The position numbers and the translations under genes were made by a program. From the NCBI GenBank assembly GCA_963632245.1, contig CAVGTF010000002.1:1-56599 (forward strand): DNA of 56,599 nucleotides, written 5' to 3'. The stretch is from UBA1724 sp963632245 (GTDB lineage: Bacteria; Verrucomicrobiota; Lentisphaeria; Oligosphaerales; Oligosphaeraceae). How positions within the stretch are numbered: the stretch's first letter is position 1; each line of letters begins with the position of its first letter. Under the pieces are notes generated by a model. It worked only from the letters and a program-made list of their open reading frames with translations. It ran no database searches and was not told where the DNA came from. Shown piece after piece: positions 27,225-35,396 of the stretch.

Positions 27225-28037
27225 ATGTTCCTCACGACCTATCATAATCACAGCGTCTGGAGTGACGGCACGGCTTCCATCCGGCAGATGGCACTGGCCG
27301 CCCGCGCCGCCGGCGTCAGCGAATTCGGCATCAGTGACCACTTGGTGGCGGGACCGCGGGGATTCTTTCTGGATTCCCGCGGATGGTCCATGGGGCTGAC
27401 CCTCCTGGATGACTACGCGGCGGAGGCCCTCCGTGTGAAGGAGGAGCTCTCTTCTCCGGAATTCCAGGTGCGTCTCGGCATGGAGGTGGACTACTTCCCG
27501 GAGACCTGGTCGGCCGTGGCAAAGCGGCTCGCGCGGCTCCCCCTGGACTACGTCATCGGCGCGGTGCATTTTACCGCCGACTTCCCCATCGATGCCTCCG
27601 CCGACTATTGGCACCGGCTCTCCCCCGAGGCGCAGAACCGCGTCTGGGAGGAATACGCCGCACGGATCCTGGGATGCGCGCGGGAGTTCCCCTGCCAGTG
27701 GCTGGCGCATTTGGATTTGGCGAAGATCTATGGCGTGGCGCCCACCGCGCGCGCCCGGGAGCTCCTCTCGCAGGCGCTGGAACACTGTGCGCGTCGCGGC
27801 ATTTGCATCGAGGTCAATGCCGCCGGATTGGATAAATTCTGCGGTGCCTTCTATCCCGAGGAATCCCTGTTGAAGGAGGCCATCGACCGCGGCGTGGGCA
27901 TTCTGATCACCGCCGATGCCCACGCGGAAGCCCAGATCACTCGGCATTTCGGCGAGCTCTATCCCATGCTGAGGGGCCTGGGCGTGACGCGGGTCCCTAG
28001 CTTCGAACAGCGCCAAATCCACTGGCATACCCTCTGA
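27225..28037 (+). CDS. PHP-domain phosphatase (histidinol-phosphatase HisK-like)
   Basis: 270 residues forming a full PHP barrel with trinuclear-metal ligands: YHNHSVWSDG (H7, H9), ISDH, LGMEVDYFP, IGAVHF, AHLDLAKIYG, EVNAAGLDK and TADAHAE. This set and length match the HisJ/HisK class of histidinol-phosphate phosphatase. No other his gene is nearby, and it sits between exbD and envelope genes, so a different phosphoester substrate is possible. It starts three bases after the exbD stop. Confidence 0.82.
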   Translation: MFLTTYHNHSVWSDGTASIRQMALAARAAGVSEFGISDHLVAGPRGFFLDSRGWSMGLTLLDDYAAEALRVKEELSSPEFQVRLGMEVDYFPETWSAVAKRLARLPLDYVIGAVHFTADFPIDASADYWHRLSPEAQNRVWEEYAARILGCAREFPCQWLAHLDLAKIYGVAPTARARELLSQALEHCARRGICIEVNAAGLDKFCGAFYPEESLLKEAIDRGVGILITADAHAEAQITRHFGELYPMLRGLGVTRVPSFEQRQIHWHTL

Positions 28038-28045
28038 ATCCAGGA

Positions 28046-28546
28046 ATGTTCTGGCTCCTCACCATCTTTTTTCTCTTTCTCTCCATCGGGATCTCCGTGC
28101 TGTCGGGAAATCACGGACTGTGGCTCCCCGCCGTGCCACTGTGCGCATTCTCCTTTGCAATGCGGGGCGGCGCCCTGCGCACGGGATTCCTGGCGCTGCC
28201 CGCCGCCGCACTCCTGGATGCCCTCTGGATGCGGCATTTCCCCGGACAGTGCCTCGCCACCATTGCATTGCTGATCCTGGCGCATGTCATGCGAAAATGG
28301 GGCGACACGGATTCCTGGTGCACTCTGGTGGCCGCCGTGGTCATGGGAACTCTCATCGAGCGCGTGGCGGAGGGAATCTTCATTCTGACGGGGCAGGGCG
28401 GCCGCTGGGATTTCCTGGGGCGGGGCGGATGGTATCTATTGCTCTTCTCTATCGTATATCTATTGGCGCTCTCCTGGGTACAGGACCGTCTGCTGGCCCG
28501 GCGGCTCTTCAGCGCCCAGGAGGAGGAGGACGCCCGGGGGAAGTAG
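28046..28546 (+). CDS. MreD-like inner-membrane protein
   Basis: 166 residues with about five hydrophobic helices and a basic C-terminus. Sequence identity to MreD is not obvious; the call rests on size, membrane layout, and the position immediately before PBP2, where mreD stands in the mreBCD-mrdA order of many bacteria. MreD would link the rod-shape (elongasome) complex to PBP2. mreB, mreC and rodA are not in the window. It starts eight bases after the PHP gene. Confidence 0.6.
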   Translation: MFWLLTIFFLFLSIGISVLSGNHGLWLPAVPLCAFSFAMRGGALRTGFLALPAAALLDALWMRHFPGQCLATIALLILAHVMRKWGDTDSWCTLVAAVVMGTLIERVAEGIFILTGQGGRWDFLGRGGWYLLLFSIVYLLALSWVQDRLLARRLFSAQEEEDARGK

Positions 28547-28572
28547 TCCCCCGTTTGGAGCAACCGCGAGTC

Positions 28573-30420
28573 ATGTCGGAGGAGTATCGCAATCGAGGCA
28601 ATGGTGCGCCGGGGGTAGTGGGACCGGTGCCGCAGGAGGTCATGCGGGGCAGGGCGCTCTTTTGCGGCTGCGTGATCCTGCTGATGCTCCTGCTGGTGCT
28701 CTTCCGGCTCTGGCAGGTGCAGATCCTCTCCGGCTCCGAACACCAGCGACGCGCACGCCGGCAATCCTTGCGGCCCGTCCGCGTCAATAGCGTCCGCGGA
28801 CGCATCTTCGATGCCACCGGAAAGCCCCTGGTGGAGAATCAGGATAGCTACGATCTGGTCTTCTATGTCTCCGAAATGCGGCAGCCGGGACGGCAGGCGC
28901 GCACGCTGGATCATGTCCTTTCCACAGAACGGGCGCTGGCGGGCTATCTGGGACGGCCCTCGCAGCTGGACAGGGAGACGGTCCGTCGACAGTTGACCCG
29001 CCGGCCTGTGCTACCCCTTACGGTCTTCGAGGATCTGACGCCGGCGGAGGTGGTGGCATTCAGCGAGTACCTCCCCATCCCACAGGGCGTGGAGGTCATG
29101 CCCGTGCCGCGCCGACGCTATCCCTTCCCGGGACTTCTTAGTCAGGTGCTGGGATACACCGGTCGCATGCAACCCGAGGGCGATGATGTGCTGGAGGACC
29201 TCCCGCGGTTGTATACCATGCCGGAATTGCGAGGCCGCAGCGGCCTGGAACAGGCCTTCGACCAGGAGTTGGCAGGACGTCCCGGCGTGAAGCTGCTCCT
29301 GGTGGATCCCGTGGGATATGCCCGACAGACCCTGGATGAGGGACAGGATGCGGAGGACGGACAGGATCTGGTGCTCACCATCGATATCCATGCGCAGTCC
29401 GCCGCCGAGGAGGCGCTCTCGGGCCACACGGGTGCGCTGGTGGCGGTGGAGATTGAGACGGGCGCCGTGGTCGCCATGGCATCCGCACCTACCTTTTCCC
29501 TGGATCACCTGGACTCCGCGACGCTTACGCAGATGCTCCAGGACAACGAGACGCGTCCGATGTTCAATCGCGCCACACAGGGCACCTATACTCCCGGCTC
29601 CATCGTGAAGCCACTGGTGGCCCTCGCCGCCCTGGAGGAGATTCCCGAGATCGCCCACGAGGAGTCTTTCTGCGACGGACGCTTCACTATGGGAAAGACC
29701 GTCATTCGCTGCGCACGGCGCTACGGTCACGGTCCCCTGGATCTCTCCCGCGCCATCATGGTCTCCTGCAATCCCTTCTTCCTGCGCCTGGGAGTGGAGA
29801 TGGGCATCGATATCCTGGGCACCTACTACCACGAGGCCGGGTTTGGCGAACGAACGGGACTGGAGTTGCGGGATGCCGCCGGAGTCTCCCCGGAGCGACC
29901 CCTGGCACAGAAGCTCTGGAAGCGCAATTGGCTGGCCATCGATACCGCGTACGCCTCCATCGGACAGGGCGCAATCACCGTCACGCCCCTCCAGGCCGCA
30001 CTCTATGCCGCCGCTCTCGCCAACGGCGGAATGCTCTATCGCCCATATCTGGTCCAGCGAGTCCAGACCCAGGACGGGAGGGTCCTCCGGAATACCGCCC
30101 CGCAGGTGCGAAAGCGACTCCTTCTGGAGCCCGAGAATCTCAAGCTGGTCCAGGACGCCATGGTTCAGGCAGTGGAAGACCCCGATGGCGGCGCCACAAG
30201 ACTCCGGATCCCAAATCTCCCTGTTGCCGCAAAGACCGGTACCGCCGAGGTCGGCAGCGGCGAAAAACGCCACAAGAATGCCTGGTGCATCGCTTTCTTC
30301 CCCGCAGATCAGCCAAAATATGCCCTGGCTTGCCTCGTGGAACACGGCGACTCCGGCGGAAAAACCGCCGTCCCAATCGCCGCAAAATTCCTGAAAAAGT
30401 GGCTACTGGCGGAACCCTGA
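28573..30420 (+). CDS. mrdA: Penicillin-binding protein 2 (elongasome transpeptidase)
   Basis: 615 residues. A short cytoplasmic tail and one TM helix (about 29-48) precede the PBP dimerisation domain (about 70-270, with RGRIFDATGKPL). The transpeptidase domain has S343-I-V-K in TYTPGSIVKP, SCN in IMVSCNPFF and KTGTAE. These define a class B PBP; the dimerisation motif, the length and the MreD-like neighbour favour PBP2 over the division PBP3/FtsI. It would cross-link peptidoglycan during side-wall growth. The start at 28573 is 26 bases past the upstream gene; an earlier in-frame ATG at 28120 lies within it. It is the last gene of the operon. Confidence 0.92.
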   Translation: MSEEYRNRGNGAPGVVGPVPQEVMRGRALFCGCVILLMLLLVLFRLWQVQILSGSEHQRRARRQSLRPVRVNSVRGRIFDATGKPLVENQDSYDLVFYVSEMRQPGRQARTLDHVLSTERALAGYLGRPSQLDRETVRRQLTRRPVLPLTVFEDLTPAEVVAFSEYLPIPQGVEVMPVPRRRYPFPGLLSQVLGYTGRMQPEGDDVLEDLPRLYTMPELRGRSGLEQAFDQELAGRPGVKLLLVDPVGYARQTLDEGQDAEDGQDLVLTIDIHAQSAAEEALSGHTGALVAVEIETGAVVAMASAPTFSLDHLDSATLTQMLQDNETRPMFNRATQGTYTPGSIVKPLVALAALEEIPEIAHEESFCDGRFTMGKTVIRCARRYGHGPLDLSRAIMVSCNPFFLRLGVEMGIDILGTYYHEAGFGERTGLELRDAAGVSPERPLAQKLWKRNWLAIDTAYASIGQGAITVTPLQAALYAAALANGGMLYRPYLVQRVQTQDGRVLRNTAPQVRKRLLLEPENLKLVQDAMVQAVEDPDGGATRLRIPNLPVAAKTGTAEVGSGEKRHKNAWCIAFFPADQPKYALACLVEHGDSGGKTAVPIAAKFLKKWLLAEP

Positions 30421-30457
30421 GGGCGGCCCCTGGCGGCCTGGGGCCGCCCCAAAAAAA
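30421..30457. other. GC-rich stem-loop after mrdA
   Basis: GGGCGGCCCC pairs with GGGGCCGCCC across a 10-base loop, directly after the stop codon. The stem is followed by C then A residues and not T, so it is not a canonical intrinsic terminator on either strand. It may still stall polymerase or protect the 3' end. Confidence 0.5.
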
Positions 30458-30886
30458 GGAGGAAGGAGGAGGGAGGAAGGAGGAAGGAGGAAGTTTGGCC
30501 AGGGTTCCGCAGGCGGAACCCCGCGCCGGAATTTACCGGCGCGTGCGCTAAAGCGCGCCGATATTGGTGCGCAATTGCGCCGCATGTAGTTGCGGCGCAG
30601 GTAGAAGATAGCAGGTAGTAGGGAGTAGGTTTATGCGGTCGCTGCGCGGCTCTTCCGCCTAAACGGCGGTGCCGACACAGCTTCGGCATCGCCCCTGCAC
30701 CGGAGCGTTTTTCCCTAGCCGGGGACCCAAAGGACTGGGGCTGCCGCCCCCGTACCCCCGCCTAGTTTCTTCCGCCTATTGGCGGTGCCATTTTTTTGCT
30801 TTTGAGGCTTTTTTAGCGCGCCAATACGGGCGCGCTTTACGCAAGCCCACTGCAGAGTGGCCACACTTCCTCCTTCCTCCTTTTTT
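30455..30886. repeat. Intergenic mosaic repeat with inverted terminal tracts
   Basis: It opens with (GGAGGAA)n at about 30458-30491, followed by GGCCAGGGTTCCGC..GCGGAACCCC and GCGCCGGAATTTACCGGCGCG. The centre holds inverted modules: GGTCGCTGCGCGGCTCTTCCGCC, GCACCGGAGCG and CCAAAGGACTGGGGCTGCCGC. It closes with the GCGCGCCAATACGGGCGCGC palindrome and TTCCTCCTTCCTCC (about 30867-30880). The gap 30421-31064 contains no supported gene. Confidence 0.75.
30816..30873 (-). repeat. 58-bp exact inverted partner of 23550-23607 (right)
   Basis: Exact reverse complement of 23550-23607. Together the two copies bracket the SDR to mrdA operon (about 7.2 kb) in inverted orientation. Confidence 0.85.
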
Positions 30887-30906
30887 CCTCTCCTCCCTAC
30901 TCCCTA

Positions 30907-30933
30907 CTTCTTGCGGGTATCGCTCGCAAGAAG
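30907..30933 (+). other. Hairpin immediately before the fusA promoter region
   Basis: CTTCTTGCG (30907-30915) pairs perfectly with CGCAAGAAG (30925-30933) around a 9-base loop. A TTGACA follows at once (30934-30939). It could be the end of the repeat block or an operator-like site. Confidence 0.4.
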
Positions 30934-30999
30934 TTGACAAGTTCTGACAATTTGGCGAAAAAGTGGCGTCTGGGGGTGGGTATTGTCTTGAAAGGGGTG

Positions 31000-31005
31000 T
31001 ATATT
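31000..31005 (+). promoter_or_regulatory. Possible -10 box of fusA
   Basis: TATATT at 31000-31005 lies about 60 bases before the fusA start, but no good -35 box stands 16-18 bases upstream of it. TTGACA at 30934 lacks a matching -10. The transcript leader would be CT-rich. Confidence 0.3.
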
Positions 31006-31064
31006 AGGGAAATTTCCGTATCCTGTCCTGTTTTGTCAGTTTCCTTTTCAACCCTTTTTCGTCT

Positions 31065-33161
31065 ATGTCTCGCAGCTATCCTCTAGACCACGTTCGGAAC
31101 ATTGGCATCATGGCTCATATTGATGCCGGTAAGACCACTTGTACCGAGCGCATCCTGTACTACACTGGCCGTACCCACAAGTTGGGCGAGACCCACGATG
31201 GTTCCGCCACCATGGACTTCATGGACGAGGAGAAGGAGCGCGGCATTACGATCATGAGTGCGGCCACCACCTGTATCTGGAATGACCACATGATCAATAT
31301 CATCGACACTCCCGGACACGTGGACTTCACGGTGGAGGTCGAGCGTTCTCTGCGTATTCTGGACGGCGCCATCGGCCTCTTCTGCGCGGTGGGCGGTGTG
31401 GAGCCCCAGTCCGAGACTGTGTGGCACCAGGCCACCAAGTACAATGTCCCCCGCATCTGCTTCGTGAACAAGATGGACCGTACGGGTGCCAACTTTTTCT
31501 CCGTGGTGGAGCAGATCCGCGAAGTGCTGGGTGCCAATGCGGTGCCCGTGTGCATTCCCATTGGTGAGGGTCCCGACTTCCGGGGCATCATCGACCTGGT
31601 GAAGATGTGCCAGGTGACCTACAAGGAAGAGAAGACCGGCACTGTTCCCGTGGACGGCCCCATCGAGGACGACCTGAAGGAATACGCCGAGAAGTGGCGC
31701 AAGAACCTGATCGAGGCCGCCGCCGAGCTGGACGACTCTCTGATGGACAAGTACCTGAATGGCGAGGATCCCACCGAGGATGAGATCGTGAACGCCATTC
31801 GCCTGGGCACCCATCGTCAGGAGGTCTTCCCCGTCCTCTGCGGTACTGCCTTCCGTAACAAGGGTATCCGCCGCCTGCTCAACAGCATCATCAGCTACCT
31901 GCCCAGCCCCCTGGATCTGCCTGCCTGCAAGGCGCATACCCTGGATGGCGAGGAGGTGGAGCGCCGTGCCGACGACGAGCAGAACACCGCCGCCCTGGCC
32001 TTCAAGGTCGTCAGCGACCGCGAGGTGGGCAAGCTGGTCTATGTCCGCGTCTACTCCGGCGCCCTGACCTGCGGTACCTACATCACCAACACCACCAAGG
32101 GACGCCAGCAGCGCATCGGCCGTATCTTCCGTATGCACGCCAACCACCGCGAGAACATCGATGTCCTCTACGCCGGTGAGATCGGCGCGCTGGTGGGACT
32201 CTCCGATACCGTCACCGGCGATACCCTCTGCAACGAGGAGTCCCAGGTGACTCTGGAGAGCATCACCTTCCCCGCTCCCGTGATCTCCATCGCAGTGACC
32301 CCCAAGTCCCACGCCGACCGTGACAAGCTCATGATCGCCCTGGGCAAGCTGGCGGAGGAAGACCCCACCTTCACCGTCCGCGTGGATCCCGAGACCGAGG
32401 ACACCGTCATCTCCGGTATGGGTGAGCTCCACCTGGATATCATTATGGAGCGCCTCCGCCGCGAGTTCAAGGTGGAGGTCACCGCCGGCGCCCCCGAGGT
32501 CGCCTATCGCGAGACCATCTCCAAGAAGGTCACTCACGAGGAGCGCCTCAAGAAGCAGACCGGTGGTCACGGACAGTTCGCCCACATCATCTTCGACATC
32601 GAGCCCCAAGAGCCCGGAAAGGGCTACGAGTTCGTCAACGAGGTCAAGGGCGGCGACATCCCCAAGGACTTCATCCCCGCCATCGAGAAGGGCTTCAAGG
32701 ACGCCATGGAGGCCGGTCCCATGTCCGGCTGCCCCTGCGTGGACTTCAAGATCACCCTGGTGGACGGCTCCTACCACACCGTGGACTCCTCCGATATGGC
32801 ATTCCGTACCTGCGCGTCCACCGGTTTCAAGGCGGCGTTCTCCAAGGCTGCGCCCGTCCTGCTGGAGCCCATCATGAAGTTGACGATCTCCACTCCCGAC
32901 GAATACTCCGGCTCCATCACCGGCAATCTCTGCGGTCTCCGTGGTCAGGTGCAGGGCATGGAGATGGTCGGAAAGAACCAGCAGATCCACGCGCTGGTGC
33001 CTCTCTCCAACCTCTTCGGATACACCAGCGTCCTGCGTAACATGACCCAGGGTCGCGCCGGATTCAACATGGAGTTCTCTCACGACGCACCCGTGCCCGC
33101 TAGCGTGGCCGAGGAAGTCCTCGCCGCCCGCAAGAAGGCCCGCGAGGCCCGCGGTCGATAG
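31065..33161 (+). CDS. fusA: Elongation factor G
   Basis: 698 residues, the normal length of the translocation GTPase. G motifs are present: AHIDAGKTT (P-loop), RGITI, DTPGHVDF and NKMD. Domains II-V follow, including the domain IV signature region GGHGQFAHI and the C-terminal MEMVGKNQQIHALVPLSN. It drives tRNA-mRNA translocation and, with RRF, ribosome recycling. No rpsL, rpsG or tuf is nearby, so the gene has left the str operon. The leader before ATG is pyrimidine-rich with no Shine-Dalgarno. Codon use is strongly biased, as expected for a highly expressed gene. Confidence 0.96.
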   Translation: MSRSYPLDHVRNIGIMAHIDAGKTTCTERILYYTGRTHKLGETHDGSATMDFMDEEKERGITIMSAATTCIWNDHMINIIDTPGHVDFTVEVERSLRILDGAIGLFCAVGGVEPQSETVWHQATKYNVPRICFVNKMDRTGANFFSVVEQIREVLGANAVPVCIPIGEGPDFRGIIDLVKMCQVTYKEEKTGTVPVDGPIEDDLKEYAEKWRKNLIEAAAELDDSLMDKYLNGEDPTEDEIVNAIRLGTHRQEVFPVLCGTAFRNKGIRRLLNSIISYLPSPLDLPACKAHTLDGEEVERRADDEQNTAALAFKVVSDREVGKLVYVRVYSGALTCGTYITNTTKGRQQRIGRIFRMHANHRENIDVLYAGEIGALVGLSDTVTGDTLCNEESQVTLESITFPAPVISIAVTPKSHADRDKLMIALGKLAEEDPTFTVRVDPETEDTVISGMGELHLDIIMERLRREFKVEVTAGAPEVAYRETISKKVTHEERLKKQTGGHGQFAHIIFDIEPQEPGKGYEFVNEVKGGDIPKDFIPAIEKGFKDAMEAGPMSGCPCVDFKITLVDGSYHTVDSSDMAFRTCASTGFKAAFSKAAPVLLEPIMKLTISTPDEYSGSITGNLCGLRGQVQGMEMVGKNQQIHALVPLSNLFGYTSVLRNMTQGRAGFNMEFSHDAPVPASVAEEVLAARKKAREARGR

Positions 33162-33170
33162 AACCTAGCG

Positions 33171-33216
33171 AAAAAAAGCCCCCGGTTGCCAAAGATGGCA
33201 TCCGGGGGCTTTTTTA
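33171..33216 (+). terminator. Intrinsic terminator of fusA
   Basis: AAAAAAAGCCCCCGG pairs with CCGGGGGCTTTTTT around a GCCAAAGATGGC inner stem-loop. The T-run begins at about 33210. It lies ten bases after the stop codon and could work in both directions. Confidence 0.9.
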
Positions 33217-33240
33217 TTTCGCCCCGGTGGCGAAATGGCA

Positions 33241-33620
33241 GAAAAGGAGGAAGTTAGGCCAGGGTTTCGCGTGGCGAAACCCCGCGCCGGAATTTACCGG
33301 CGCGTACGCCACGCGCGCCTAGATGGCGCGCAGTATCGCCGGTAGGCGGAAGGGCTTAGGGGGGGCACGGGGGCGGTAGCTCTCCGTCCTTTGGAGATCT
33401 TCCTGCAAAAAAAACGCGTTTGGGAAAAACGCTCCGGTGCTAGGTACGCGCCGCGGAGCGGCCCAGAAGCCGGTACCGTACCGCCGAGCAGGCGGAAGAA
33501 ATTTCGGTGAAAGTTATTTAGGCGGGGGGTGTCCAAAGGACTGGGCTGCCGCCCCCGCACCCCTGCTTAGGCTTTTCCGCCTGAAACCGGCGGTATTGGT
33601 ACCGCCGCCTCAGCGGCGGA
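33241..33620. repeat. Intergenic mosaic repeat, two adjoining copies
   Basis: It opens with AAGGAGGAAGTTAGGCCAGG, then GGGTTTCGC..GCGAAACCC, GCGCCGGAATTTACCGGCGCG, ATCGCCGGTAGGCGGAAG, the GGGGGCGG block with CCGTCCTTTGGAG, and AAAACGCTCCGGTGC. A second, partly inverted copy at about 33530-33600 carries CCAAAGGACTGGGCTGCCGC and CTTTTCCGCCTGAAACCGGCGG. No gene is supported in 33162-33868. Confidence 0.7.
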
Positions 33621-33644
33621 AGGGCGCCTGCGGCACCTTACAGA

Positions 33645-33718
33645 CTAGCCACTAGCCGCTAATGGCTAGCTGCTATAAAGGCTAGCCACTAGCCGCTAAT
33701 GGCTAGCTGCTATAACAG
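33645..33718 (+). repeat. Tandem 37-bp direct repeat (two units)
   Basis: Units begin at 33645 and 33682 and match over at least 34 bases. Each contains the near-palindrome CTAGCCACTAGC..GCTAATGGCTAG. A related sequence, inverted, stands at 23961-23986 (CCTAGCAATTAGCGGCTAGTG). The second unit runs into an ATAACAG..CTGTTAT hairpin (33712-33737). Confidence 0.75.
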
Positions 33719-33868
33719 GCGCGGACGCGTCTGTTATATTAGCCCGTCGCGCCTTTTGAGGGGGCCGCAAGGGGCCTTTTCGAGTGCGCGGTTTTGTGTT
33801 GTCCCTATCCCCCATTCCCCGCAAGGAAAGAGTGTGTTCTTTTGTCGGGGGCACGGAGACCTGCCTTC

Positions 33869-34711
33869 ATGTTTAGCGACCGAGACTACTATCGCAATAG
33901 CGGCAATCCCCTGGATCCCCGGAATCCCAATGGCTTTTCCGGCGTAACCCTGGTCATTCTGGCGAATGTCCTCTTCTTCCTGTTGCAGTGCATCGGGAAT
34001 GGCTTCCTGGAGGGCCTTCTGGCATTGGATGCCCAGCATCCCCTCCAGGTGTGGCGCTTGGTGGGATACCAGTTCCTCCACGGCAGCTTCACCCACATCC
34101 TCCTGAATATGTATGGCGTGTGGCTCTTCGGACGTCTGGTGGAGGCGGCGCTGGGAAAGATGCGCTTTTTGTCCCTGTATCTCTTCTCGGGCATCCTGGG
34201 TGGAGTCTTCTTCCTTTTGGCGAATGCCGGGACCAGTGCGGGGTGCGTGGGCGCCTCCGGCGCGGAATTCGGCGTCATGGTGGCGGCGGCCATCGCCTTC
34301 CCGAAAGTGCAGTTCTTCCTGCTCTTCCCGCCGCTGCCCGTGCGGTTGTGGGTGTTGGCGCTGGTCTACTGCGCCATCGAGGTCTGCTCCCTGGGCGGAC
34401 CCCTGGATGGCGTGGCGCATATGGCGCATCTGGGCGGCGCTCTGGGTGGACTGCTCTACATGCAGCGGCTGCTGGTACACTCCCGACGGAATACCTCCCG
34501 TAGCCGTAGCGCAAATCCCTTCGCTGGCGGACGCGTCCCCAGGAGGCCCTCCACGCCTTCGCCAGAACAGGATTTCGGCGATGTCACATATGATCAGGCG
34601 GAGCTTGACCGCATTTTGGACAAGGTCTCCCGACAGGGCTTCGGCCAGCTGACTCCCCGGGAGCAGGCGGTGTTGCGAAAAGCCTCTCAGGAGCTGAAGA
34701 AACGCCAATGA
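33869..34711 (+). CDS. Rhomboid family intramembrane serine protease
   Basis: 280 residues with six transmembrane segments. Family features: HGSFTHILLNMYG (H76, N80 of the oxyanion motif), catalytic Ser130 in VGASGAEFG, and His187 in AHMAHLGGALGGL, giving the Ser-His dyad on TM4 and TM6. A roughly 80-residue soluble tail (about 201-280) with DVTYDQAELDRILDKVSRQG and LTPREQAVLRKAS resembles the C-terminal extension seen in Bacteroidetes and PVC rhomboids. It cleaves membrane-protein helices; the substrate is unknown. The start at 33869 precedes the first helix cleanly; upstream in-frame codons from 33794 look non-coding. Its stop overlaps the next start (ATGA). Confidence 0.92.
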   Translation: MFSDRDYYRNSGNPLDPRNPNGFSGVTLVILANVLFFLLQCIGNGFLEGLLALDAQHPLQVWRLVGYQFLHGSFTHILLNMYGVWLFGRLVEAALGKMRFLSLYLFSGILGGVFFLLANAGTSAGCVGASGAEFGVMVAAAIAFPKVQFFLLFPPLPVRLWVLALVYCAIEVCSLGGPLDGVAHMAHLGGALGGLLYMQRLLVHSRRNTSRSRSANPFAGGRVPRRPSTPSPEQDFGDVTYDQAELDRILDKVSRQGFGQLTPREQAVLRKASQELKKRQ

Positions 34712-35376
34712 CCTCCGACGAACACTCCATGTCTATTTTTGCGCCCCTGGACGAACTCCTGGAGCGCTATCCTGCACTTGTCGTCTGCGAGGACTCCATC
34801 CGTCACGCCATCCGCGTGGCAGGCGATGCCTTCCAGCAGGGCGGACGACTCTACATCTGCGGCAATGGTGGCTCCTGCGCCGACGCCGAGCATATCTCCG
34901 GCGAATTCCTGAAGGGCTTCTGCAAGCGCCGTCCGGTCTCCTCCGAACTCGCGCTGGAACTGCGCCACAACGCGGAGAATGCGGAGGAGGGCGAGCTGTT
35001 GTCGGGAAAACTCCAGCGGGGACTGCCCTGCATTCCCCTGACGAGCCTGTCTTCCGCACTCTCCGCTGTCCGGAATGACCTGGATGGACAGATGGATTAC
35101 GCGCAGGCACTGCTGGCGCTGGGACGTCCCGGCGATGTGCTTCTGGGGATCTCCACCAGCGGCAACTCCCGGAATGTCCATTTGGCGGTGGTGGTGGCTC
35201 GTTCCCTAGGCATGAAGGTGCTGGGGCTCACGGGCGAGGATGGCGGTCGACTGGGGTGCGAGGCGGATGTGGCCATTCGCGTTCCCGCACGCGAGACCTA
35301 CCAGATCCAGGAATTCCACCTGCCGGTCTACCATACGCTCTGCCGCTGCGTGGAAAACCGCTTCTTCACGGAATAA
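34708..35376 (+). CDS. gmhA: Phosphoheptose isomerase (SIS domain)
   Basis: 222 residues, longer than typical GmhA (about 190) because of an insertion of about 25 residues after EFLKGF. The SIS fold is clear: RLYICGNGGSCADAEHISGEF, AVRNDLDGQMDYAQ, GRPGDVLLGISTSGNSRNV and the C-terminal QEFHLPVYHTLCRCVE helix. GmhA converts sedoheptulose-7-phosphate to D-glycero-D-manno-heptose-7-phosphate for LPS inner core. The downstream LptD gene supports an LPS role. Translation is coupled to the rhomboid gene by ATGA overlap; an alternative start (MSIFAPL) lies 21 bases inside. Confidence 0.85.
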   Translation: MTSDEHSMSIFAPLDELLERYPALVVCEDSIRHAIRVAGDAFQQGGRLYICGNGGSCADAEHISGEFLKGFCKRRPVSSELALELRHNAENAEEGELLSGKLQRGLPCIPLTSLSSALSAVRNDLDGQMDYAQALLALGRPGDVLLGISTSGNSRNVHLAVVVARSLGMKVLGLTGEDGGRLGCEADVAIRVPARETYQIQEFHLPVYHTLCRCVENRFFTE

Positions 35377-35396
35377 AAAAACGAAGGACCCTCCCC

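Noticed and set aside
31083..33083. Minus-strand ORF of 666 codons antisense to fusA
   Set aside because: Same codon-register effect as in the giant gene; fusA is unambiguous.
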